Made by a program: the position numbers and the translations under genes. 64,000 nucleotides of DNA from Arsukibacterium perlucidum DSM 18276 (GTDB taxonomy: Bacteria; Pseudomonadota; Gammaproteobacteria; Enterobacterales; Alteromonadaceae): positions 62,001 through 126,000 of the forward strand of contig NZ_KB907704.1 in the NCBI RefSeq assembly GCF_000382165.1, read 5' to 3'. The notes under the pieces are model-generated. The model worked only from the letters and a program-made list of their open reading frames with translations. It did no database searches and had not been told where the DNA came from. Positions 9,857-18,842 of this stretch are shown piece by piece (position 1 is the stretch's first letter; the number at the start of each line of letters is the position of its first letter).

Positions 9857-11128
9857 ATGCAAGAACAAATTTATCACTTACAATATGCCATGGACACCTT
9901 CTACTTCCTGATTTGCGGAGTACTGGTAATGTGGATGGCTGCTGGCTTTTCGATGCTGGAAGCCGGTTTGGTACGTTCAAAAAACACCACAGAAATTCTG
10001 ACAAAAAACGTCGCGCTGTATTCAATAGCCTGCATTATGTATCTGGTGTGCGGTTATGCATTTATGTATGGCGGTGATTTTTTCCTCAGTGGCATTAATG
10101 CGGTCGATGTAGACGCCACCCTGAACAGCTTCGCCGAGCGTGAAGACGGTTTCACCGGTGGTGCAGTTTACTCTGGCGCATCTGACTTCTTCTTTCAGGT
10201 TGTGTTTGTTGCTACTGCGATGTCGATTGTCTCCGGCGCAGTTGCAGAGCGAATGAAACTGTGGGCCTTCCTGGCGTTTGCTGTAGTTATGACTGGTTTT
10301 ATCTATCCGGTTCATGGCTCATGGACCTGGGGCGCAGAGGGCATGTTTGGGATTAATCTGGATGACCAATTTGGATTCTCAGACTTTGCTGGTTCAGGCA
10401 TCGTGCACATGGCCGGAGCGGCAGCGGCATTGGCTGGTGTTTTATTACTGGGTGCAAGGAAAGGCAAGTACAGCAAAGATGGCAAAATTAATGCTATTCC
10501 CGGTGCTAATATGCCATTAGCGACCCTGGGTACTCTGGTGCTGTGGATGGGATGGTTTGGTTTTAACGGCGGCTCTGTCCTCAAACTGGGCGATATCAGT
10601 AATGCCAATGCGGTAGCCGTAGTGTTCCTTAATACTAACGCTGCCGCCGCTGCAGGTGCAGTCGCTGCGTTAATCCTGTCAGTGGTACTGTTCCGTAAAG
10701 CGGATTTAACCATGGCGTTAAACGGTGCCCTGGCTGGCTTAGTTGCCATAACCGCTGAGCCTTCTACTCCAACACCATTACAGGCCACGTTATTTGGTGC
10801 TATAGGTGGTTTGCTGGTAGTAGCGTCGATTATCGGTTTGGATAAACTGAAAATTGATGATCCGGTAGGTGCCATTTCTGTGCATGGTGTAGTTGGTTTA
10901 TTCGGTCTGCTATTAGTGCCACTGACAAAAGAAGGAAGCACCTTTGTTGGCCAGCTGATTGGCGCTGCAGCGATATTCTTCTGGGTATTTATTACCAGTC
11001 TGGTGGTGTGGTATCTGTTGAAACTTGTGATGGGTATCCGGGTTAGCGAACAAGCTGAGTATGAAGGCGTGGATGCCTCAGAGTGTGGTATTGAAGCCTA
11101 CCCTGAGTTTGTCTCGTCGGTAAAGTAA
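9857..11128 (+). CDS. amtB: Ammonium transporter AmtB
   Basis: AmtB conducts ammonium across the inner membrane as a trimeric channel. The 423-residue protein has about eleven hydrophobic helices. The twin pore histidines are seen in PVHGSWTW and SVHGVVGLFG. The cytoplasmic tail ends in the conserved E-C-G-x-E-A-Y-P pattern used for GlnK contact. It begins directly with the first helix and has no long cleavable signal. It forms an operon with glnK (11-bp gap, ribosome site AAGGAGCC) and ends before a terminator at 11266. Confidence 0.97.
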   Translation: MQEQIYHLQYAMDTFYFLICGVLVMWMAAGFSMLEAGLVRSKNTTEILTKNVALYSIACIMYLVCGYAFMYGGDFFLSGINAVDVDATLNSFAEREDGFTGGAVYSGASDFFFQVVFVATAMSIVSGAVAERMKLWAFLAFAVVMTGFIYPVHGSWTWGAEGMFGINLDDQFGFSDFAGSGIVHMAGAAAALAGVLLLGARKGKYSKDGKINAIPGANMPLATLGTLVLWMGWFGFNGGSVLKLGDISNANAVAVVFLNTNAAAAAGAVAALILSVVLFRKADLTMALNGALAGLVAITAEPSTPTPLQATLFGAIGGLLVVASIIGLDKLKIDDPVGAISVHGVVGLFGLLLVPLTKEGSTFVGQLIGAAAIFFWVFITSLVVWYLLKLVMGIRVSEQAEYEGVDASECGIEAYPEFVSSVK

Positions 11129-11265
11129 GCAGCCTGGGGAGGGCCGGTGGGACTTCCCGGGAGCGGGTTGGCGATGTAATAGCTGTAATAACGGGTAGCG
11201 CATCAGCCAGCTGAACCAAAACCACCAATCGACGTCTATCCTTGTCCTTTGTCTTATATCTGACG

Positions 11266-11294
11266 CCCTGCGGTAATTGCCGCGGGGTTTTTTT
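11266..11294 (+). terminator. Rho-independent terminator of glnK-amtB
   Basis: CCCTGCGG (11266-11273) pairs with CCGCGGGG (11280-11287), including one T-G wobble, across a 6-base loop. Seven T residues follow. It lies 137 bp after the amtB stop. Confidence 0.85.
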
Positions 11295-11430
11295 ATACCC
11301 TTTGTCCTGGAAGCTGCAGCTTTGTTGACGTCGTTCGCTCGGCCCCATCGCATAGGATACCGTGCTCATGGGCTCTCACTCGCTTGTCGCCTCTCTGCAC
11401 CGTCAATTACTTTGGGTATATGATTTGTTG

Positions 11431-11451
11431 GTGACGGGTGACGGGTGACGG
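11431..11451. repeat. Three tandem copies of a 7-bp unit (GTGACGG)
   Basis: Three perfect head-to-tail copies lie just beyond the 3' end of the csrB terminator. No function is visible; copy number could vary by slippage. Confidence 0.8.
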
Positions 11452-11469
11452 GGGATTTTATATGGGCCA

Positions 11470-11838
11470 GAAAAGCGAAAGGCCGCAAACTTCGCGGCCA
11501 CTTTCGGTTCTGTTTCAGCTAATCCGTACTGTTACTCATCCTGAGTCAGTCTTCCCTGGCTCCATCCCGGAGTGTCCAACGGCTTCATGCCGGTTCCTGC
11601 TATCCTTAACTATTACTACCTTGTAATAGTGCACTCATCCTGAGTGGTCCTGCGGTCATCCCTGTACTTTGCGCTTGTGAAGCTAACAAATTGGCCGTCC
11701 TGGCGCTGCTTCCTGCAATATCATCCTGATATTTTCGGCTCATCCCAGAGCGTGTCCTTTAATCTTCCTTGTGCTATCCTAGCTTAGATTTACTTCCTGC
11801 AAATCTTACTGACTTCCTGTCAGTTGTCATCCGTTGAC
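11470..11838 (-). ncRNA. csrB: CsrB-type small RNA (CsrA-sequestering)
   Basis: On the minus strand the region between amtB and the DyP-like gene holds about 21 GGA motifs within 310 bases (11523-11832); about five would be expected by chance. Many sit in the loops of short perfect hairpins: CTGACAGGAAGTCAG near 11809-11823, CACTCAGGATGAGTG at 11632-11646, ACTCAGGATGAGT at 11534-11546 and CTCCGGGATGGAG at 11560-11572. This is the signature of CsrB/CsrC RNAs, which bind many CsrA dimers and relieve translational repression. A GC-rich terminator closes the 3' end. The transcript of about 370 nt is close to E. coli CsrB. Family knowledge predicts control by a BarA-UvrY (GacS-GacA) system, but no clear UvrY box was found. 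The 5' end is inferred from a candidate -10 at 11845-11850. Confidence 0.93.
11471..11506 (-). terminator. Terminator of the CsrB-type RNA
   Basis: Read on the minus strand, CGAAA plus a 2-base bulge and GGCCGC (11506-11494) pair with GCGGCC and TTTCG (11486-11476) around a 7-base loop. CTTTTCT follows. It forms the 3' end of the sRNA. Confidence 0.85.
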
Positions 11839-11844
11839 GTAGTT

Positions 11845-11850
11845 ATTATG
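11845..11850 (-). promoter_or_regulatory. Candidate -10 element of the csrB promoter
   Basis: CATAAT on the minus strand lies about 7 bases before the inferred start of the sRNA. The hexamer 17 bases further upstream (AACCCT) is a poor -35, which fits a promoter that depends on an activator. The AT-rich stretch 11880-11960 behind it could hold activator sites; none was assigned. Confidence 0.4.
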
Positions 11851-12007
11851 CAACGAAAGACGCTTGCAGGGTTGCCGGTTTTAGAAATAAACCCGCTGTA
11901 ATAATATTGTAAAATGCTAAACTTTAAAAATAATGCATATAAAACATGACCTTAATTCAAGATCTTTATTTGAGCTCTGCAGAAAATAGCGTTTAAACTT
12001 ACCTATT

Positions 12008-12025
12008 TGTGAGATATATCTCACA
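12008..12025. promoter_or_regulatory. 18-bp perfect palindrome upstream of the DyP-like gene
   Basis: TGTGAGATATATCTCACA is a perfect dyad 89 bp before the chosen start of the DyP-like gene. It has CRP-like half-sites (TGTGA/TCACA), but the spacer is 8 bases where CRP uses 6. It is best read as an operator for an unidentified dimeric regulator. Confidence 0.5.
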
Positions 12026-12113
12026 CAGCAATCAGGTTTTTGTCTCCGACTACAACCTCAGAGCAAAAAATTGCTATAGAATTTGTATCAGTAACCGGGA
12101 TTCAGGGAAGGTA

Positions 12114-13073
12114 ATGGCACGAGAACAACTAGGCATATGCGCTGAGGCTAATTTACATGCCAGCTATTTGCTGTTTAATGCGTTAGAAGGGCAGGAAGCC
12201 GCACTGCGACAGAAGCTGGCACGGGTACCGTTGTTGCTGGCCCGTCTGGCTGAACATTTTTCTGAGGCGCAACTAACCGGAGTGGTGGCTGTTGGCGCAA
12301 ATTACTGGGACAGCCTTTATCCGGGCGCCCGGCCACAAGGGTTACAAGCTTTTCCGTTTACCGGCAACGACAATCTGGCGTTAGCTGAAGTGTGGGCTGA
12401 TTTATTTATCGTTGTCCGTTCTGATCGGTTGGACGTAAATTATATTGCTTGTCAGCAAATACGTCAGCTATTAAAACCCAATGTCGATTTACTGGAGCAA
12501 TTACAGGGCTTCCGTTATCTTGATGGTCGTGATTTAACCGGCTTTATCGACTCGCCACAAAACCCAAAAGGTAGCCGCAAGCGCCAACTGGCCCTGGTTG
12601 ATCAAATGAGCCAGCCAGTATTTGCTGCTGGCAGTTATCTGCATTTGCAACGCTGGCATTACGATTTGCTACATTGGCAGCAGCTGGATATCAACCAGCA
12701 GGAAGAAATAATGGGGATCAACAAAATCGAGGGCTCGCTGCTGCAGGTACCGAGGTTGCACCCAAACAGCCATGCATTAACCAGCCGGTTAGGTGAAGCA
12801 GAAAACCTGCCATTGCTGGTGATGCAAAATATGCCGTTTGCTGAACATAACAGTCAGGGCCTGATCAGTATAAGTTATGCCAACGAGCCAGAGAGTTTCA
12901 GCCGGCAGTTTGGTTACCAGTTGGGCTACTCACCTGGCGGGCAAATTTGCGTTAGCCAGCCAGCTGAGCAATACGATCTTTTTTTCGACTATTGCCACGC
13001 TGATCTCTGTGCCGCTTTTTTTGCTCCCTCCCTAAGCTTTCTGGAGATGGCTTGCCGGCCCGTCACTAGTTAG
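12114..13073 (+). CDS. Dyp-type peroxidase-like protein with altered active site
   Basis: The 319-residue product aligns with the YfeX-like DyP peroxidases: ferredoxin-like halves, the GRDLTGF segment, and an HLQRW-x-D-L stretch. The proximal haem ligand is expected at His220 in NSHALTSRL, and the catalytic Asp146 is kept in GFID. Two changes stand out. The usual G-F-x-D-G-T-E-N motif reads GFIDSPQN. The distal arginine of the R-x-S-M-P-Y motif is replaced by Met237 (M-Q-N-M-P-F). Haem binding is therefore plausible, but normal peroxidase chemistry is doubtful. ATG at 12114, with AGGGAAGG before it, is preferred over a GTG at 12009, which falls inside a palindrome. It stands alone, convergent with argR, with only 4 bp between them. 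Confidence 0.85.
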   Translation: MAREQLGICAEANLHASYLLFNALEGQEAALRQKLARVPLLLARLAEHFSEAQLTGVVAVGANYWDSLYPGARPQGLQAFPFTGNDNLALAEVWADLFIVVRSDRLDVNYIACQQIRQLLKPNVDLLEQLQGFRYLDGRDLTGFIDSPQNPKGSRKRQLALVDQMSQPVFAAGSYLHLQRWHYDLLHWQQLDINQQEEIMGINKIEGSLLQVPRLHPNSHALTSRLGEAENLPLLVMQNMPFAEHNSQGLISISYANEPESFSRQFGYQLGYSPGGQICVSQPAEQYDLFFDYCHADLCAAFFAPSLSFLEMACRPVTS

Positions 13074-13077
13074 CCTG

Positions 13078-13545
13078 TTATACCTTTTCAAACAGCTCAG
13101 TCACTTTACCCAGGGTAAAATTGATATTTTTTACGCTGATGGGGGCGATAAAGATGGTGTCATCGCCGGCAATAGTGCCCAGTACCCCTTCAGCCTTACC
13201 CACCGAGTCAAGTAAACGGGCAATCAGCTGAGCGGCTCCAGGGCTGGTGCGGATGATAATCATCACATCGTTGTGTTCAATATCCAGTACCAGCTGGCGT
13301 AATGGACTTTTGGTGGTAGGCACACCCAGTTCAGGTGGCAGCGTATAGACCATTTCCTGGCGGGCATTGCGGGTACGAACAGCACCGTATTTACTGAGCA
13401 TACGGGATACTTTTGACTGGCTGACATTGTCAAAACCATCATTTTTCAGAGCGTCGACGATTTCACTTTGTGAGCCGAAACTTTCAGTTTTCAGTAATGC
13501 TTTGAATGCCTGAATTAAGGCTTCCTGCTTGGATTGTTTGGTCAT
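13078..13545 (-). CDS. argR: Arginine repressor ArgR
   Basis: ArgR is a hexameric, arginine-dependent regulator of arginine biosynthesis and catabolism genes. The 155-residue protein has an N-terminal winged helix ([16 protein letters not shown]) and a C-terminal oligomerisation domain with the arginine-binding [11 protein letters not shown] segment. ATG at 13545 gives the family length; an upstream ATG in frame would add 14 residues that do not look like ArgR. It is divergent from mdh, the same arrangement as in E. coli. No clear ARG box was found in the shared 187-bp region. Confidence 0.97.
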   Translation of the reverse strand: MTKQSKQEALIQAFKALLKTESFGSQSEIVDALKNDGFDNVSQSKVSRMLSKYGAVRTRNARQEMVYTLPPELGVPTTKSPLRQLVLDIEHNDVMIIIRTSPGAAQLIARLLDSVGKAEGVLGTIAGDDTIFIAPISVKNINFTLGKVTELFEKV

Positions 13546-13675
13546 GATGGCTTTTTCTTGTTGTTGAACGCCAGCTAATAGTAACAAATTCAGCCAATCA
13601 GTACAGTTTGTCAGGTAAACAAGAAGAAAATTCGCTAAAATGCTTAGACTTTAGGCTTAAGCCGTTTGTAATTAC

Positions 13676-13701
13676 CGCGCCAGTTCAGTATTGTTGGCGC
13701 G
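13676..13701 (+). other. Stem-loop in the mdh leader
   Basis: CGCGCCA (13676-13682) and TGGCGCG (13695-13701) form a perfect 7-bp stem with a 12-base loop, 31 bp before the mdh start codon. It could be a 5' UTR structure or an operator; nothing in the sequence decides. Confidence 0.35.
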
Positions 13702-13732
13702 TTTAATCTTACCCTGACATATGGAGAAAATC

Positions 13733-14671
13733 ATGAAAGTAGCCGTATTAGGTGCTGCCGGCGGTATTGGCCAGGCATTGTCGTTATTATTGAAATTAGA
13801 TTTACCTGCGGGTACTGATCTTGCTTTATACGATCTGGCGCCTGTTACTCCTGGCGTAGCTGTGGATTTAAGCCATATCCCGACGGCAGTATCAGTAACA
13901 GGGTTTGGTAAGGAAGATTTAAACAAAGCATTAGCCGGCGCAGACATTGTAATGATTCCAGCGGGTATGCCACGTAAGCCGGGTATGGACCGTTCTGACT
14001 TATTTAACATTAATGCCGGTGTGGTAAAAAACCTGGCTGAAGCCATCGTGCAGCAATGCCCGAAAGCATTGGTAGGTATTATTACTAACCCGGTTAATAC
14101 CACAGTTGCAATTGCCGCTGATGTCTTTAAAAAGGCAGGCACTTACGATGCCCGTCGTTTATTTGGTGTCACTACGTTAGATGTAATCCGTGCTGAAACC
14201 TTTGTTGGTGAGTTAAAAGGTAAAAACCCGCAAGATGTAACAGTGCCGGTTATTGGCGGCCACAGCGGTACCACCATTTTACCTCTGCTGTCACAGGTTG
14301 CAGGCGTTAGCTTCAGCGATGAGGAAGTTGCATCACTGACTCACCGCATCCAGAATGCGGGTACTGAAGTAGTAGAGGCTAAAGCTGGCGGCGGATCGGC
14401 AACGCTATCGATGGGTCAGGCTGCTGCCCGGTTCTGTATCTCTTTAATCAAAGGGTTGCAGGGCGAGTCAGTAACTGAATATGCCTATGTTGAAGGTGAC
14501 GGCGAGCATGCCCGTTTCTTTGCCCAGCCATTGGTGCTTGGCAAAAATGGCGTAGAGAAGTTACTGCCAATTGGCCCGCTCAGCAGCTACGAGCAAAAAG
14601 CGATGAGTGATATGCTGGGCACTTTAAAAGCCGATATCACCCTTGGCGAAGAGTTTGTTAAAAATAACTAA
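13733..14671 (+). CDS. mdh: Malate dehydrogenase
   Basis: Mdh oxidises malate to oxaloacetate with NAD in the TCA cycle. The 312-residue product equals E. coli Mdh in length. It has the N-terminal nucleotide loop GAAGGIGQ, the substrate arginines in MPRKPGMDR, and the catalytic histidine in VIGGHSGTT. The in-frame ATG 12 bp upstream is rejected, because the GGAG ribosome site overlaps it and serves ATG 13733. A terminator follows the gene. Confidence 0.98.
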   Translation: MKVAVLGAAGGIGQALSLLLKLDLPAGTDLALYDLAPVTPGVAVDLSHIPTAVSVTGFGKEDLNKALAGADIVMIPAGMPRKPGMDRSDLFNINAGVVKNLAEAIVQQCPKALVGIITNPVNTTVAIAADVFKKAGTYDARRLFGVTTLDVIRAETFVGELKGKNPQDVTVPVIGGHSGTTILPLLSQVAGVSFSDEEVASLTHRIQNAGTEVVEAKAGGGSATLSMGQAAARFCISLIKGLQGESVTEYAYVEGDGEHARFFAQPLVLGKNGVEKLLPIGPLSSYEQKAMSDMLGTLKADITLGEEFVKNN

Positions 14672-14687
14672 GTGTTATTGATACAGC

Positions 14688-14713
14688 AAAAAGGCGCATT
14701 CAGCGCCTTTTTT
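14688..14713. terminator. Bidirectional terminator between mdh and ispB
   Basis: GGCGC (14693-14697) and GCGCC (14703-14707) form the stem. A-runs before and T-runs after extend it, so it can stop transcription from both convergent genes. Confidence 0.85.
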
Positions 14714-14737
14714 ATTGATTCCAAAAAATCACAACAA

Positions 14738-15709
14738 TTAATGGCTGCGCGATACGGCCATATCAGCCAGCGCCAGCAAGGCGTCTTTATAAGCTGAAGG
14801 GGCTATCGGATCCAGCGCCCTGCGGGCTTTTTCTGCTTCCTGCTCGGCGATGGCCCGGGTGTAATTGAAAGCTTCAGTTTGCTCCATTGCTGCCAGGATT
14901 TCGTTCAGGTGTGCCATACCATTACCATCAATAATAGCGCTGCGAATCAGAGCCTGCTGGGCAGCGTTGCCATGTTTAAGCGCATGAATCAGCGGCAAGG
15001 TAGGTTTACCTTCAGCCAGATCATCACCGATATTCTTGCCCAGTTCAGCAGCGTCAGCCTGATAATCCAGGACATCGTCAATCAGTTGAAACGCAGTTCC
15101 AAGATGCATGCCGTATAGCTTCATACTGTTCACCACAGCTTCAGGTTGCCCGGCAATAATAGCGGCTAATTGAGTGGCGGCTTCAAACAGCTTGGCGGTT
15201 TTGCAGTAAATAACCTGCATGTAGTTTTGTTCACTGGTATCAGGGTCGTTGACGTTCATCAGCTGCAGAACTTCGCCCTCAGCAATGACGTTGGTCGCGT
15301 CAGCCAGGATTTGCATAATGCGCATATCATCCAGTGATACCATCATCTGGAATGAGCGGCTGTACAGGAAATCACCCACCAGCACGCTGGCCTGGTTGCC
15401 AAACACCGCATTAGCAGTTTGTTTACCACGACGCAGCGTCGATTCATCAACGACATCGTCATGCAGCAAGGTAGAGGTATGAATAAACTCTATAATAGCG
15501 GCGACGCTCAGGTGCTTATTGCCCTGATAACCGAGCGCTCTGGCGGCCAAAACCGCGAGTAGGGGGCGTAAACGTTTGCCGCCGCTATTTACGATATAGA
15601 TGCCCAGCTGGTTGATCAGCGCAACGTCTGACGTCAGTTGGGAAAAGATATGTTGGTTTACTGCTGCCATATCAGCGTCGCTGAGCTGGCGTATGTCGTC
15701 AAGCGTCAT
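14738..15709 (-). CDS. ispB: Octaprenyl diphosphate synthase
   Basis: IspB extends farnesyl diphosphate with isopentenyl diphosphate to make the ubiquinone/menaquinone side chain. The 323-residue protein carries both aspartate-rich motifs of trans-polyprenyl synthases, LLHDDVVD and QLIDDVLD, which bind the substrate diphosphates through magnesium. It is divergent from rplU-rpmA, the conserved neighbourhood in gammaproteobacteria, and this supports ispB over other polyprenyl synthases such as ispA. Confidence 0.96.
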   Translation of the reverse strand: MTLDDIRQLSDADMAAVNQHIFSQLTSDVALINQLGIYIVNSGGKRLRPLLAVLAARALGYQGNKHLSVAAIIEFIHTSTLLHDDVVDESTLRRGKQTANAVFGNQASVLVGDFLYSRSFQMMVSLDDMRIMQILADATNVIAEGEVLQLMNVNDPDTSEQNYMQVIYCKTAKLFEAATQLAAIIAGQPEAVVNSMKLYGMHLGTAFQLIDDVLDYQADAAELGKNIGDDLAEGKPTLPLIHALKHGNAAQQALIRSAIIDGNGMAHLNEILAAMEQTEAFNYTRAIAEQEAEKARRALDPIAPSAYKDALLALADMAVSRSH

Positions 15710-15823
15710 GAAAAAACAACTGCTAAACCCTTAGAATGGCGGCAATTCTACACTATAGAGGCGGCCAGCATAAAGAGAATCTCGATCCTTTTCACAACTC
15801 TGTGATCTTTTTTATAATTGTGC

Positions 15824-15852
15824 TTGCGGCTATTTGGTAAATTGCGTACAAT
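15824..15852 (+). promoter_or_regulatory. Sigma-70 promoter of rplU-rpmA
   Basis: TTGCGG (15824-15829) and TACAAT (15847-15852) are spaced by 17 bases and lie 86 bp before the rplU start codon. Confidence 0.65.
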
Positions 15853-15937
15853 TCGCGCCCTGTGATTTGAATTAAACACGCCCCTGATGCCTCAATAAAT
15901 AGTGCATAGCGTAGGCGTGGCTTGTACGGAGTTAATT

Positions 15938-16246
15938 ATGTACGCGGTTTTCCAAAGTGGTGGCAAACAACACCGTGTGACGGAAGGTCAAACGCTTCGT
16001 CTAGAAAAACTAGACTTAGAAACCGGCGCAACGATTGAATTTACCCCGCTGATGATCGCCAATGGCGAAGAGATCAGTATTGGTGCCCCTTTAGTTGAAG
16101 GTGGCAAGGTTGTAGCGGAAGTGGTCAATCATGGCCGTGGCGATAAGCTTAAAATCGTTAAATTCCGTCGTCGTAAACATTCACGTAAACAGATGGGTCA
16201 CCGTCAGTGGTTTACTGAAGTTAAAATTACCAGCATCAGCGCGTAA
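15938..16246 (+). CDS. rplU: 50S ribosomal protein L21
   Basis: L21 binds 23S rRNA in the large subunit. The 102-residue product starts [14 protein letters not shown], as in E. coli, and ends in the conserved [10 protein letters not shown] segment. The frame is open 36 bp further upstream, but only ATG 15938 has a ribosome site (CGGAG) and the family start. It forms an operon with rpmA 15 bp downstream. Confidence 0.98.
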   Translation: MYAVFQSGGKQHRVTEGQTLRLEKLDLETGATIEFTPLMIANGEEISIGAPLVEGGKVVAEVVNHGRGDKLKIVKFRRRKHSRKQMGHRQWFTEVKITSISA

Positions 16247-16261
16247 CAGGAGTATCGACAC

Positions 16262-16519
16262 ATGGCAAGTAAAAAAGGTGTAGGTAGCACTCGTAACGGT
16301 CGCGATTCAGAGTCTAAGCGCTTAGGTGTTAAGCGTTTTGGTGGTGAGTCGGTATTAGCTGGTAGCATCATTGTACGTCAACGTGGCACCAAGTTCCACG
16401 CAGGCAGCAATGTAGGCATCGGTAAAGACCACACTTTATTCGCTTTAACCGAAGGTAAAGTGAAATTTGAAGTGAAAGGCGAGCACAACCGTAAATTCGT
16501 TAGTATCGTTAGCGAATAA
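16262..16519 (+). CDS. rpmA: 50S ribosomal protein L27
   Basis: L27 reaches towards the peptidyl transferase centre with its N-terminus. The 85-residue product begins [16 protein letters not shown] and contains the KRFGGE segment typical of L27. The N-terminus has no Firmicutes-type cleavable extension. It is second in the rplU operon and is followed by a terminator. Confidence 0.98.
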   Translation: MASKKGVGSTRNGRDSESKRLGVKRFGGESVLAGSIIVRQRGTKFHAGSNVGIGKDHTLFALTEGKVKFEVKGEHNRKFVSIVSE

Positions 16520-17812
<1,293 letters not shown>

Positions 17813-17820
17813 GGTGTAGC

Positions 17821-18309
17821 ATGAAAATTGCGATGATAGCTGCAATGGCGAAAAATCGGGTCATTGGAAAACAAAACCAGATGCCCTGGCATTTACCTGC
17901 CGATTTAAAGCATTTCAAAGCGATTACCATAGGCAAGCCGGTATTGATGGGTCGCAAGACTTTTCAGTCTATCGGCCGGCCGTTGCCTGGAAGGCGCAAT
18001 CTGGTAGTAAGCCGGACAACACCAGATGACAAACAAGGTGCAGAGTGGTTTGGCAGTGTTGAGCAAGCACTCGCTGCAGTTTCCAACATTGCCGAAATTA
18101 TGATCATTGGTGGTGGTGAGATTTACCGGCAATGCCTGCCACTGGCGGATACCTTATATTTAACTGAAATAGAGCTGGCAGTAGACGGCGATGCTTATTT
18201 CCCTGATTACCAGGCAGCTGGCAGCTGGCAGCTGGTGGCTGAACAACGCCATCCGGCCGATACAGTAAATCCCTACTCATGCCGGTTTATTACGTTGCAG
18301 CGCAATTAG
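17821..18309 (+). CDS. folA: Dihydrofolate reductase
   Basis: FolA reduces dihydrofolate to tetrahydrofolate with NADPH. The 162-residue product has the expected start MKIAMIAAMA, the substrate region PWHLPADLKHFK with Asp27-type catalytic acid, and the cofactor loops MGRKTFQSIGRPLPGR and IIGGGEIY. In enterobacteria folA lies beside apaH; here it follows obgE by 8 bp and is separated from apaH by 2.6 kb. Confidence 0.97.
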   Translation: MKIAMIAAMAKNRVIGKQNQMPWHLPADLKHFKAITIGKPVLMGRKTFQSIGRPLPGRRNLVVSRTTPDDKQGAEWFGSVEQALAAVSNIAEIMIIGGGEIYRQCLPLADTLYLTEIELAVDGDAYFPDYQAAGSWQLVAEQRHPADTVNPYSCRFITLQRN

Positions 18310-18383
18310 AAGTTGTGCGGCATTTGCACAGATTGTGACATGTTGCTAAGATGCTGGTTAACGATCCAGCTGAGGAGTAGTAA

Positions 18384-18764
18384 ATGAGATTGGTGCCCAC
18401 CTTATTATGCACAGCCGCGTTAACCGCCGCTGTTTTTATGTCGCCAGTAGCTGTTGCAGATCAGCAGTTAGCGGCCTCTATGTGCGATTATGTGGCGGCT
18501 AACGATAGAAACCGTTTACGCAAAGTACTCAGTGACTACCGTTTGCGTCTGCGTAATATCTATGATGGAGTTGTTTGCAATGGTGAACCGTTAATCCGGC
18601 ATGCTTTCAGAAGCAATGCTCCTGATGTAGGTGAGTTTATTGTCAGGCAATTACCAGGCTCCCAGGTAGCTGATTCAGGTGATATTGCCTGGGCCGAAAG
18701 CAATGGCTTTGCTGATTCACCATTATTGGCTGCATTAAAAGATCGCGCCGGTGCTGGAGACTAA
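18384..18764 (+). CDS. DUF3718-type secreted small protein
   Basis: This 126-residue protein has a signal peptide ending near VAVA-DQ. Its mature part has the features I associate with DUF3718: an LAASMCDYVAANDRNRLRK segment followed by a second cysteine in VVCNGEPLIR. The two cysteines could form a disulfide in the periplasm. Function is unknown. The gene has its own ribosome site (GAGGAG) and a terminator directly downstream. The DUF assignment is from memory of the motif and is moderately certain. Confidence 0.7.
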   Translation: MRLVPTLLCTAALTAAVFMSPVAVADQQLAASMCDYVAANDRNRLRKVLSDYRLRLRNIYDGVVCNGEPLIRHAFRSNAPDVGEFIVRQLPGSQVADSGDIAWAESNGFADSPLLAALKDRAGAGD

Positions 18765-18780
18765 CTTTATTGTGAATAAA

Positions 18781-18808
18781 AAAATCCGCTGATTAAGCGG
18801 ATTTTTTA
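18781..18808. terminator. Bidirectional terminator between the DUF3718 gene and the chemoreceptor
   Basis: AATCCGCT (18783-18790) pairs with AGCGGATT (18796-18803). A-runs and T-runs on either side allow it to act on both convergent genes. Confidence 0.9.
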
Positions 18809-18842
18809 TTTGTGCCCGTTATATTCAGTTAGTACCTGGTAG

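Noticed and set aside
10312-10941. A 209-codon minus-strand open frame inside amtB
   Set aside because: It lies wholly within a well supported membrane protein gene and its product is low-complexity serine, proline and asparagine-rich, as expected of antisense to hydrophobic codons.
12008-12025. A CRP binding site
   Set aside because: The half-sites match but the spacer is 8 bases instead of 6, so the site is listed only as an operator candidate.
12009-12113. A longer N-terminus for the DyP-like protein starting at GTG 12009
   Set aside because: The start lies inside an 18-bp palindrome, has no ribosome site, and the extra 35 residues are not part of the DyP family.
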